Assembly (NCBI GenBank): GCA_963931865.1 | Contig: OZ007509.1 | Coordinates: 19,312,227-19,376,226 of the forward strand | Direction: 5' to 3' | Origin: Axinella damicornis | Taxonomy: Eukaryota > Porifera > Demospongiae > Axinellida > Axinellidae | Length of the DNA stretch: 64,000 bases | Shown here: in pieces, positions 30,160 through 40,311 of the stretch | How the letters are laid out: each line of letters begins with the position of its first letter | Numbering within the stretch: position 1 is the first letter of the stretch | Program-made: the position numbers and the translations under genes | Notes under the pieces: generated by a model | Seen by the model: the letters and a program-made list of their open reading frames with translations, nothing else | Told to the model about the DNA's origin: nothing | Database searches by the model: none

Positions 30160-30994
30160 TAGCCTCGTTCCCAGTCCCACGCCCAGCTTTTCGTCGCTGC
30201 TTAGTACTGTAAAGCGGGGAGGGCCTGGTACATTTCCTCACGTGAGCATGACGTAATTGAAAAACCGCAAAATTTTCAGAACGAAGACGCTACGTTTTGC
30301 GCGTTATTCAGCCATCTACACGTTCAACGCTCGGTGAGTATGACAGTCGCCCCCCGCTAGCTAGATACATGTGGTGTGTTACCTGGTACCTTCGTTCTTC
30401 TTGCTGTTCTGAGGCCCACTACTAGGCCTTGGCATATAATGCTCAACTTTTATAGAATAATGCTTTGCAGCACTGCTCATTTAGTTAGCCAATTATGCTC
30501 TGATTTAAGAGGAAAATGCTCATGAAAATGCTCATGATATTGCGGAATGACTTGCCCCTGAGTAGCTGAGCCAGGTAATTTTGGGCAGAAATCTGACTAG
30601 GCTCATTCCCAGGTGCCCGAAAGGTGGAGAGGAGCATCTGGTATCCACTTTCTCCATACATTTCGTCAAGATATGTTATGTCAGCTGAAACAACATGGAC
30701 AAATGTTCGTACCGAGCCCTCACCAAGTCTGTCAGGTAACATGTGATTGAAAAAATGATCAAAAGATGCTGGATTGTGCTCAAATAATGCTCAGTGCTCA
30801 CAACTATGCATAATGCTCGTTTTAGTGCTAGCCTTATATGCCAAGGCCTACCCACTACGCCCACGTTCAACTTCCGGTCTTTCTACCCCTTTCTACCCTT
30901 GACGTCACTCACGTGAGGAAATGTACCAGGCCCTCCCCGCTTTACCGTACTAAGCAGCGACGAAAAGCTGGGCGTGGGACTGGGAACGAGGCTA
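30160..30994. mobile_element. Mutator-like element, CCTCGTTCCCAG family, perfect 9-bp TSD
   Basis: Inverted ends of about 87 bp run from tagcctcgttcccagtccca on the left to the complement ending tgggaacgaggcta. Perfect target duplication cttaaggtt at 30151-30159 and 30995-31003. It is inserted inside the TTATTAGGCGCA element and itself carries a nested palindromic-ended insert. Confidence 0.88.
30424..30849. mobile_element. Nested TIR element (AGGCCTTGGCATATAA ends)
   Basis: Ends taggccttggcatataa at 30423-30440 and ttatatgccaaggccta at 30833-30849 are exact inverses. The motif aatgctca recurs on both sides. It lies inside the Mutator-like element. Confidence 0.65.
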
Positions 30995-31502
30995 CTTAAG
31001 GTTAAGAGTACCCGTTGGCTGGAAGTAAAATATACCCATTGTAAAATATAAGCGTGTATACAAGCATCTGCACGTTATTTCAGCCATTCGTGTGCGAAAT
31101 GTACTTTATCCGCGCAAACACCATCTTTTGTCTCCAAAAAGGTAATTAGCTATGTATCTAGTGACAGAGCTAGTTTTGGGAGACAGAGTAGTCTGTTTCT
31201 CGCTGCTAGAGGCGAGTCGTCACCTTACCCTTTGTTGAACGCCATTTTCCTGGTGTACTTTGGCCTCTAGCCGGAGATGCTCGTTGAATTACTTGTTCAT
31301 TTATAGCTCTGTCACTAGATATTCTAGCTGCGTCCTGAAGCTGAAGGTGCAGTTCTGCACACGAGAATAGTTTGTCACGTGTTCGGAATTTACAAGTATG
31401 TGGGAGGGGCCAAAGTGTCCAGGTAGCCACACCTCTGCAGTAAGTTCGTCTTTCAAGCATTAGAGTAGAACCAATTCCACAAATCAGATTGCTCACAAAT
31501 CG

Positions 31503-31990
31503 GATAGAAACCTCATTTTCAATACGGGTTTTCTATTGAGCCCCCAGGATACACAATTATTGTTTACTGCCAACTTGAAACCCATGGCAACTACATATTG
31601 GCCTAGCATGCAGCTGCTTAGAATTATAGGCAGTGCACATGTCTGCATACTTCTCACTCAGGCTGTGTTCGTTTCTGTTGGACGGCTACATCAGTACACG
31701 AGAGCTCGAAGGAGGAGCTAAGCGGTAAATGACGGCACTGGTGGGGTGGAGCCAAGTGTGTACTCGTTTCCAGTCTGTTATTTTGTTGAAAAGGACCTCC
31801 GTTATTTTGTTGACAACGGAAGCACTAGCGTAGTTAGGGCTATAGAGTCCCGAGTGCAGCAAGGGCGCTACTAAGGGCCCTGAGGGTTTCTAAATCACGT
31901 AGATCCCATTGGTCTCAGTGTCTAACCAATTTAGAGTATAGCAACGGAGGGCCCTCGGGTTTCGAGATCCCTTGGTCTCAGTGTCTAACC
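31503..31990 (+). repeat. Long inverted repeat IR-A, left copy
   Basis: The segment with ggttttctattgagccccca, gtttactgccaacttgaaac and gtgccgtcatt-type sequence recurs in reverse orientation at about 36961-37920, where a palindrome has been inserted. It ends in the P2 palindromic sequence. Confidence 0.7.
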
Positions 31991-32005
31991 TGGGTCTGAA
32001 TTGGT

Positions 32006-32530
32006 TTGAATCCAACACCAACTTTGTTCTTAGGCAGCATAAGAATTGGCATGGGCTGCATGAATTATAGTGAAGATGCATCTAACAGTGCGTCTAACAG
32101 TGAAGATGCACCTATAGGTGAGGTGCGCCTAATAACACGCGACTACGGTATTTGTGAGAGATGTGTGTGGACTATACTCCCTATTACTGCTGCCGTAGCA
32201 ATACGAGTTGACTGGTGCGTTATCTTCACAACTTTGTATGCTGCACTTCCCTGTATTCTGTCTAGAACACTGCTTCCACCATGGTGTGCATTTCTGTGTA
32301 GCTGTAGAGTATGCATAGCCTATACAAGTGGACTTATCAACGTTTGTGTTCTCTACCTCACATACGAACTGGTACTGCAGGACATCAACCCCCTTGGCAT
32401 GTATGAACTTGCTGGATTGACAATGGCACGGCCCGCAAGGACCCTCGTGGCATTCCTGGAGCTAGCCATGCTGTGGAATCAACACCAGCATGCTAATAGA
32501 ACTCCTTCAGCATTAGAAGTTTTACTGTGA
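32006..32530 (+). other. 174-codon open frame, not supported as a gene
   Basis: The frame runs through the right end of the TTATTAGGCGCA element; a hydrophobic Cys-rich middle (ALPCILSRTLLPPWCAFLCS) could be membrane-like, but no family is recognised. 32531-33012 shows nothing. Confidence 0.2.
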
Positions 32531-33170
32531 CTTTGTCCTGTCTAGTTAGCTACCACTACGAGCACTGAAATTGCATGCAATTCAGTCCCTCATATCTCCC
32601 AAGCACGGAGTGGGACACAGGCATACATTATTTTCCTTGAAAGTGTACTATCAACACCATTAAAATTTACCATTCCTTTGCCTGAATCTCCGGGAAGCTG
32701 GAAATGGCCCCAGGTCATGTTCAGCTTACCCAAAACCCCCCTCTCCTGGCTATCTTAGCTGTAACTTTGGCGTACAAGCTGTTAGGCACCTCCAACTTGC
32801 ACTGATATGTAGTGCCGCCGCTCCTGCACGCGTGAGCACTCCGTGGGGGACCTGAAGTTGCTTCCTGTTGAAGCGCGGTGACGTTTTGTAACCAAGGCAG
32901 CTCAGGTCAAAGGTCAAGTTGAGCAACGCGCTCCGTACACGCGTAGCAAATAATTCAGTATGTACGGGTATGTACTTCCGGTACGCTGGCGATTCGACTG
33001 AATTAGGTTAGACCGTGGATAATAGAGCACAGAACTGGATTGGAAACGTGCGTTTACGTGATTGAATGCAGGTTTCGCCGGAAGTGACGTCACGTCCCAA
33101 TTATATGCACGTGCAACTTTTTACGCCCGATATCGATATGCGATCTAGCTAGAGTTCGAGTATCAGCCGA

Positions 33171-34286
33171 ATGGCGACTGCACAACCATGTAAGTAATGT
33201 TTTACTGTCAAAATATACCTTCTTAACCATACAATCATCATCTCTTTTGCAGCTGACCTTTCATTTCTGGGGGATCAAGCCGAAACATACCTTGAAAACG
33301 CACTGACCTCTGCAATGGCTCTACCGGAGCTGAAGGGAGACTCAACGCGTACAGTTGCCATGAGAGCTTCCTTTCATAGCTGGGTAGACATTATAAACAA
33401 CAATTCATCCTTTGCAAAAGTTCTTTTACAGAATATTGTTGACAATGCATTTGGTTTGACTATGCAAAGAGGCAAAACGCTTTCCTCTAAATTTGAGAGA
33501 ATGTGGGCTGGCTATCAGCAGCTAGTTACAAGTGAGAGTTTCCTGACCCTATGGTGCACCGTGCTGAATAGTTCCAAGGAAGACAAATTCCTCCCATTGT
33601 TCAGCCAAGTTGTGACAAGAAAGCTGATGGATGAAGTAGTGCAAGTTGCATTTCCTATGCAAGAAGTTGGAACAGAAGAGCTACAACAAGGGACTCTGAA
33701 AGCGGATGAAGAGCAGGCACTGAGATATGCAGCTGGGTATGTGCCTATGAAGCTCCAGAAGAAGTACAAAAAGCAGACTGACAATCCAACTGCAATCAAG
33801 TACGTGGAGTTTCTATCTGACATGCATGAGGGAGATGATGAGGGTGCAGGTAGTAGTGCAGATGTAGATTTTCTTCAGTACACGAAACTATGGGTGGAGA
33901 AAGTCAATAGAGGAGGACTATTCTCCATAAACAATGACAGCTACCTGCTCTTTCGAGCAATGGAACTCACTGTGCGACAAGTGCTAGATATTAAAAAGAT
34001 TAGTTTGCAGCCCACAGTACAATTAGGAAAGAACGTAATAGAGAAGATTATGAATGATCCAGGGGTTATGGCCCATTGGAGTTGCCTCCTCAGCCAATCA
34101 GTGGTGCTAGAGAGTGACGAAAGTGACAACTTGCTACAACAGATAGCAGACAAGTGGGTTTCGATTAGAGGTCACTCATTTGCTGGCACATTTATTGAGC
34201 AGTACCAAATTGCAGCGAAGAAATCCACTAAGCAAAAGGCACTTAGAAAAACCCTCAAGAGATCAGATGCAGCAGAATCTGTTTAG
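33171..34286 (+). CDS. Transposon-borne protein, 350 aa, two exons
   Basis: Exon 1 (33171-33189) encodes MATAQP; a 63-bp intron (33190-33252, GTAAGT to TTTTGCAG) joins in frame to exon 2 (33253-34286), giving 351 codons with stop. Exon 2 contains SDLSFLGDQAETYLENALTS, EEQALRYAAGYVPMKLQKKY at about residues 160-180, LQYTKLWVEKVNRGGLFSIN at about 225-245, and a basic C-terminus (KKSTKQKALRKTLKR). The AAGYV...K and VNRGGL...LF pattern is one I have seen in uncharacterised multicopy proteins of sponges and cnidarians. No catalytic triad is obvious. Location inside a TIR element, facing the transposase-like gene, suggests an accessory or DNA-binding role; this is inference. Confidence 0.7.
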
Positions 34287-34387
34287 ATTCATAATTAAGC
34301 ATTTAATTTTATAGCTAATCAGTATTAATATTTGTCATGTTGACCTGCCAATACAGCAGCTGACATTATTAATCAAGTACAACAACA

Positions 34388-36147
34388 CTAAATTTTGGCA
34401 CTCTTTGATATCCTCGGTCTTTTGGCAAGAGGTGTATCATCCACCGTCTCTTCTCTGACATGTTTGCTGCCCCTGACATTACTGCGGGCTGAAGGTGCAG
34501 TTGATCTCTGGATTCGCAGTGATGAAGTGTTGTATGTAAACTGCAATGCAGTTGGATTGTCGCTGCCTCCCCCTTTCTGCCTCTGCATGCTAAAGAATGC
34601 CTCCAATGGGTCTTGAGTGAAACGTTCACTGAGCAGAAACTGGAACCCTGGGTATTGGAGCAAATAGCGGGCTGCTTCCACAAATGAAGTTACTGCAGCG
34701 GAAAGGATAGATATAGTAACAGCATGATAGGGTTCATGAACATTTTGCTCACCTGTGATCCTCAAGCCCTGGAGAGTTTCAGTACTAAGGCACATCTTCT
34801 TTTGCTCAGTACGAGTCAGTTCTTTCCGTGAACCTATAGAATTCTCCCATTCAGTCAAGTAGCCCAAGAAGTCCTCCTCAAGCCACTGCATAAAGAACAT
34901 AACTTGATTTGGACGGGGGGGGGGGGGGGGGGGGGATGAGATAAAGTAAAACACTCACATCGAATCTGGTATCTCTGGACGTCCGGTAGGGATACAGGTC
35001 CGGTTTGAGGGATTTCCTCCCTTCTGTCAAATGTCACATGACATTCCAACAGAGCTATGGCTCCCCATGTCAACTGAGTACGCAAAATACTTTAGGGTCA
35101 GGATTTCCTAAACCTAGGAGTTAAGATCTGAAACTTGATGTGACCCAAGTGGAGCAGGTTTTAATCCCCTCTTTCGCCACAATGCAACTGAAGCATTCAG
35201 TAAAAAACATTTTAATTTGGTAAAAGAAAAACCAGCTATGCCCATCACTTTGTAAGTACAAGACAAGTTTGCACATATTCTTACCTGAGTTGTCCGTCCT
35301 TTCACTCTGGCTTTTCGCTCGGGAGTGGTTAAGTACCTCCAGTTCACTCTGCTGCTGGCAGTGGTTTTTCTGTCAGTTCGTTTCTTGACCTTCGATTTGC
35401 TGAGAAGCGATCGCAGTGTTGGCCGATATCGTTTGCACGGCCCACAGACACCTTCGGAAACAAGAATTTCACAATCACTTCTACGAATGGTTGTGATGAT
35501 GCGGCACCCTGAATTCAAAAAAGGAGAAGTGTCTAACACTGCTACGATGGCTCCACCACGTGTTTTCTTGAAGTGACCCTTCTGTGATGTGGCCAGCCTG
35601 CAGAACTCCTCATCGGGGTTTCCTTTGCATGTGGTGCAAGTATCAAGTACTGCTACCAGAGTTGCCAGGTCAGGTGGAGAGAGAATGTCTGGTGTGCCAT
35701 GTAGTAGGTTGCACGTATCAGGTGTGAGGCGGTTGTTTCGTGTGAACACAGACCATGATGCATCAGTGTGCACCACCAAGCAGAAAAGAACGACCACAGG
35801 GCTATTGGTAGTGCCAACAGGCAGGTTTTCCAGTTTACAGAAACGAATGCAGTCTTCGGTGGTTTGTTCTACCCAGCCACTCGGTACACTGATCGGCCAC
35901 TGTAAAATGTGAAGTACAGGGCAAGTCAAACATTCTTTCTTGTGGAATAGTATTCTAACAATAGCTTAAACCTTGTTGGGGGGCAATGGCTGCTCGAGGT
36001 AATCCTGGGGGGTGGATGTAAAGCAATATCAAGTTCCAAAATGATTTCCAATAGTAATAGTAATGTACTACGCACTTTGATCAGTCTCGTCTGCCGTCTT
36101 CTCCGCTCCTCCTGCTTATTATGCCTCAACCTCTTCTTACGAGGCAT
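34388..36147 (-). CDS. P-element-like transposase, multi-exon, core missing
   Basis: Exon 1 (36076-36147) encodes a very basic MPRKKRLRHNKQEERRRRQT. Exon 2 (35285-35899, 205 codons, phase 0-0) has Cys pairs CTTCKGNPDEEFC and CEILVSEGVCGPCKRYRPTL, then RVNWRYLTTPERKARV. The C-terminal exons (34753-34885 and 34388-34692, joined by a 60-bp intron that is itself open) encode WLEEDFLGYLTEWENSI, the P/THAP9-type LLSERFTQDPLEAFFSMQR, GGGSDNPTALQF and a basic tail (PLAKRPRIS). In P-like transposases the FSQD..E segment is part of the catalytic C-terminal region. Only about 400 bp lie between exon 2 and the C-terminal exons, with one weak 65-nt candidate exon (out of frame), so the catalytic core appears deleted. 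A G/C run sits at 34915-34935. Confidence 0.6.
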
Positions 36148-36310
36148 CCGTTTATACTCTCTGTAAGTACAACATGCAGTACACCAATAAATACTGATTT
36201 TAAGTGTGTACTGATGATACAGATAGTATAGTGAAGGTTGTTTAAACATGGTTTGAAATACCTAGGAAGCTAAGTACTACCATGTACTTATAAAGTTTAG
36301 TATTACCCCT

Positions 36311-36664
36311 AAGGTGCAACAGTACACATGCAGGTGCTTAATTTCAGGGATACTTTACAGCCCAAGCATGCACATTTATCTAAGATTCAGGAGTAAAACT
36401 TGCTGCTTTGGGCGTACAGCGGTTCAAGACTGATCTAACAGCACAAAAGGCAAGTCTCAGAACAGATCCGGTGTGGCACCAGAGGTGCAACAGTACACGG
36501 GTATCAAAATAATCAGGTATGCATGGATTTTTCACCGAGCTTGCTTCTATGTAACACTCAGTAGTAAAATTTACTGCTTTGGGCATACACCCGTTCAAGG
36601 ACGATCTAATGTAGGAGAAAGGGCTCCTCAGAACAGTCCATGTGTGGTACTAGAGGTGCAACAG
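36311..36664. repeat. Two tandem copies of a 171-bp unit
   Basis: gaggtgcaacagtacac starts units near 36312 and 36482 and recurs at 36652; the copies share ctgctttgggc and gttcaag but have diverged. Confidence 0.7.
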
Positions 36665-36960
36665 TCACGGTATGCGGTCAAATAATAGGAAAAAAGAGCT
36701 AAAACACTTACATTCATTGCCAAGAGTCCACTTTATTCACCTCTCAGACACCGCGTGAACAGCAAGACTTTTTAGCGCCCGCTCCGTTGCTATTGCCACT
36801 CCACAAGCGCAAGCGCTTCAGTAGACCATGGGTACACAGACATCGAGAACAGCGGCCGCACGAAACCCGCATTCAATCAAAGGCCGTGCCGACCCGCCAT
36901 ATATTACGAATGGGGCGGCGCGCGCGTTTCCAATCCAGTTCCTCGTGCTCTATTATCCAT

Positions 36961-37920
36961 GGTTAGACACTGAGACCAAGGGATCTACGCGATTTAGAAA
37001 CCCGAGGGCCCTGGGCTGTAGCGTCCCGAGCGCAGCGAGGGCGCTACTAAGGGCCCGAGGGTTTCTAAATCGCGTAGATCCCATTGGTCTCAGTGTCTAA
37101 CCGATTTAGAGTATAGCAACGGTAACTACGCTAGCGCTTCAGTTGTCAACAAAATAACCTACGAGTCGGAGGTCCTTTTCGACGAAATAACAGACTGCAT
37201 GGAAACGAGTACAAGGCAGATACTAGCGCTGTGTGCCCTCGCTGCGCTCGGGACGCTACAGCCCAGGGCTCTCAGGTTTCTAGATCCCTTGGTCTAGAGC
37301 ACAGCAACGGTAACTACGCTAGCGCTCCAGTTTTCAACAGAATAACTTACCATCGGATGACCTTTTCGAAGAAATAACAGACTGGCTACGAGCAGCAGGT
37401 AAGCGCTGACAAGGCGCGCGAGTGACTTGCGCGCACGAGCAGTCATATGGCTCCGCCCCTCAACTTGGCTCCACCCCACCAGTGCCGTCATTTACCGCTT
37501 AGCTCCTCCCTCGAGCTCTCGATCGTGTACTGATGTACTAGCCGTCCAACAAAGACAAACATAGATTGCCAATAATTCTAAACACAGCTTGAGAAAGGCT
37601 AGTTTGCAACAGTTTACAAGTGTTGTAAATGCAAGTGTACAAGCCAGTTTACAAGTTTGTAAATGAACTCCTATTGCTTACATACAGGGGTTCATTTACA
37701 AACTTGTAAACTGCCTTGTACACTAGCATTTACAACACTTGTAAACTGTTGCAAACTAACCTTTCTCAAGCTGTGAAAGCAGCTGCATGCTATAATTTTT
37801 ATGTAGTTGCCATGGATTTCAAGTTGGCAGTAAACAATAATTGTGTATCCTGGGGGCACAATAGAAAACCCCATACGAGGTTTTCTATTGAAGACGAGGT
37901 TTTCTATCACATTTAGATAC
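36961..37920 (-). repeat. Long inverted repeat IR-A, right copy with palindromic inserts
   Basis: Reverse copy of 31503-31990. It begins with a complete P2 palindrome (36961-37103, ggttagacactgag ... ctcagtgtctaacc), repeats part of it near 37220-37300, and carries the extra palindrome at 37586-37775 absent from the left copy. Confidence 0.7.
37586..37775. mobile_element. Palindromic MITE (AGCTTGAGAAAGG ends)
   Basis: Arms of about 85 bp (agcttgagaaaggctagttt, then gcaacagtttacaagtgttg) are complementary around a loop with ctattgcttacatacag. The left copy of IR-A (near 31615) lacks it, giving an empty site. Confidence 0.8.
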
Positions 37921-37984
37921 CTCGCAGTGAGTAATCTCATAGGTGGAATTGGTACAACTATACTCTAAAACAGTTTGGTGGAAG

Positions 37985-38310
37985 GTGAGTGGAAGGAAGC
38001 ACCTGTCAGTGTAGCAGTCGACGAAAGTAGCTCCAGTGCGCAACTCAGGCTCTGTCCTGAGTTCGAATCCCACTAAAACCCTTGGTTTTTCTGTTGAAGG
38101 GTGGTTCGCCTTGAAAAAAGGAATTTGCCCTTTGCCCTTCCAGAAAAACAAGTTTGAGCAATGCCATTTATGGTAACTCAAGCGAGTTCAGTGATGATGG
38201 CATCACCATCCCCGTTAATGGGGCCCAGGACCTGCATGAAAACCTTCTGTATTGGAGATGCGGCATTCCTGGGTTATCAAATCAAAATGAACTGAACTGA
38301 ACTGAACTGA
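37985..38310 (+). mobile_element. tRNA-derived SINE with (TGAAC)n tail
   Basis: Box B GAGTTCGAATCCC at about 38059 lies in a tRNA-like head; a body of about 210 bp ends in four TGAAC repeats (38288-38309). Box A is degenerate. Confidence 0.65.
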
Positions 38311-38640
38311 TTACAGGTCTAGCTGTTTTCACATACGTATTGACAAGTGACATAGAAGGTCAGATGCACATTGCACATAAAGTGAGTTCAACAGTTTTAC
38401 AGGAAAGTTGTACAGTTCGAAGGGGATTCTTCTGTATACACGACTTGCACAGAGAAATCCTGGGAGGTGGAGGAACAAGAGTAAAATTAATAATAATAAG
38501 GAGTAACCCTACTTGCTCACTCAGTTGAAACTCAATCGAAATCGATGTCCACATGAATCAATGATAAATACAACTGAACGTAAAGGTCATTAGTTCAATA
38601 CGCATTAGTTAGCTAATTATCTTCAATGTTCTCTATCTCC
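38311..38640. other. No gene; candidate partial LTR
   Basis: 38492-38576 (from taataaggagtaaccctact) is a direct repeat of 42342-42427 and may be an LTR remnant of the Gypsy element between them. A purine run GGGGGGGAGA on the minus strand at about 38638-38648 could be the polypurine tract. Confidence 0.4.
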
Positions 38641-39058
38641 CCCCCAAGTCTTTAACCCATTGGTATGGCCAAGTGGTTGAAGACTGAGTTTCTTCATTGT
38701 AGCCATATAGGAGGCTTCCTTATTCTGGTAGATCTCCTCAGCGGTTGTGGGGTTGGGGTGAGTGGGGTTGGAATAGGGTTCGTGATTGGTGTGGGTTCTG
38801 GTGAAGGTTGGGCAGGAGTTGTGGCTGATGTGGGTTCTGGTGAAGGTTGGGCAGGAGTTGTGGCAGGTGTGGGGATGATGGGTGAGACAGGGGGGTATAA
38901 AGTTGGTGGTGGAGGGGTGTTGACTTCCTTGTCTGTCCTGGTTGGAGTAATAAGAGATGTAGTGTCTTTCCTTGGTGTATGGAGAGATGTAGCAGGTGAC
39001 TTGGGTGGTGTAGTGGTGTCATCAGAAGGTGAAGTCGGAGGGAGGTGAGCAATGTCCT

Positions 39059-40289
39059 CTAGGATGGACCTTCGTTTGTGGCAGGTTGGTATACGGGGAT
39101 GTATTTTCTGAGGAATTTTCTGTTCCGGAGTGTTTGTCTGCCAGATCCGTCAATTCTGATGAGATTTTGGTGAAATTGCCATACTTCGATGACGATGCCA
39201 GTTCGGTCCCATTTGTTTGGGTGCTGGCCGGTTTGGTTTTGGATCCTCACTCTGTCACCTACTTTTAGTGGTGATAAGGCTTTAGTGTGCTCACTCCATT
39301 TGTCTTGGTGAAGTTGTCTCAATGCCTCTTCTCTTAGGTTTAAGGAATCCCTCCAAGTCGGATGTGGGTGGTATTTTCCAGGCAGGATGGGGATTAGATC
39401 CTTTGTTGGTCTTCCAAAGACACACATGGCTGGGGAGATTTTGGTGGTGGGGTCAGGGGTGTTCCTGTATTGAAGGATGGCAACCTGGAATGCATCGATG
39501 TTGATTGCACCATCTTTCCCGGTGTTGCCAGTGATCAATCTTTTGATGGTTTTGACACCTATCTCAGCTCTGCAGTTGCTGTGGGGGAACGCCACAGAGC
39601 TAAGGTGGTGGTGTATCCCCCAGTTGTGCAAAAATTGCCTGGTGGTGTGGGCTACAAATTCAGGGCTGCCATCTGATGAGAGTTCGTCTTGAATGCCATA
39701 GGTGGCAAAGGTGTGTCTTAGGACATTAATTAGTCCTTGGGCTCCATCTTTGGCTCTCTCCACTATAGGCCAGTTGGAATATCGGTCAACGATTACGAGG
39801 TAATTGCAACCTTGGTAGTGGAAGTAGTCTGCACATATGCACTGGAACGGGTGGTGGGAGGTGTGGGGGTAGTGCCGCTTGTGATGGAGCCATCCTGTTG
39901 CAGTGTGGGCAATTGGCTCTGGTGGCTTGGATGTCATTTGTGATACCAGGCCAGAAGATTGATGCTTCTGCCTTTGATGTCATGGCCGATGTGCCCTGGT
40001 GGGCAGCATGCAAGGCAGACAGGCATGAAGGTCGTAAGGATGGTGGGATGACAATTCTATCCTTGTAAATTACAACGCCATCACTGCTGTATAGATGTCT
40101 CCTGAATTGGTGGTATTCTCTGATGGGTGGCGGTAGTTGGTGTTTCAATTCGGGAATGCCATCTTCAATGGTGGAGAGAAGGAGCAGCATGTTGTCGTCG
40201 GATGATGTGGCAGTTTGGACTTGTTCCCAATTGACGGTATGTGTGGAGTGTAAGGAGGATAGGAGTGACTCCTGTAGTTGGTTTTCCAT
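39059..40289 (-). pseudogene. Gypsy integrase, split by a frameshift
   Basis: The upstream frame (40289-39786) holds the linker and the HHCC zinc-binding domain, with HAAHQG and CPHCNR. The downstream frame (39937-39059) holds the catalytic core: CADYFHYQ with the first Asp, SSDGSPEF with the second, NCRAEIGVKTIKR with the Glu, the D,D-35-E pattern. A GPY-like segment (LKVGDRVRIQNQTGQHPNKW) and VIEVWQFHQNLIRIDGSGRQ follow. The two frames overlap between about 39850 and 39930, where a one-base shift separates zinc finger and core. The three acidic residues are present, but a single protein cannot be made from this copy. Confidence 0.85.
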
Positions 40290-40311
40290 TCAGATAGAGT
40301 GTAGCTGGTCG

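Larger units (their letters stand above)
30077..32148. mobile_element. TA-flanked TIR element (TTATTAGGCGCA family), nested host
   Basis: The left end ccatagtcgcgtgttattag at 30077 and the right end taataacacgcgactacgg at 32130-32148 are inverted, each with flanking TA. The same ends bound the short MITEs at 42069-42340 and 57952-58234. This copy is about 2.07 kb because other elements sit inside it. Confidence 0.55.
33013..36962. mobile_element. 3.95-kb TIR DNA transposon with two convergent genes
   Basis: Inverted ends: ccgtggataatagagcac plus gaactggattggaaacg at 33013-33048 and the inverse at 36925-36962 (36-38 bp, one 2-base gap and a few mismatches). TTAGA borders both sides but the right-hand copy belongs to a P2 palindrome, so the target duplication is unproven. 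Inside, a plus-strand gene (33171-34286) and a minus-strand gene (36147-34388) converge with stops about 100 bp apart. A two-copy tandem repeat (36311-36664) lies near the right end. Confidence 0.7.

Noticed and set aside
38665..39048. Plus-strand Gly/Val-rich 127-codon frame
   Set aside because: Antisense of the Pro/His-rich tail of the Gypsy pol region, including its 48-bp duplication.
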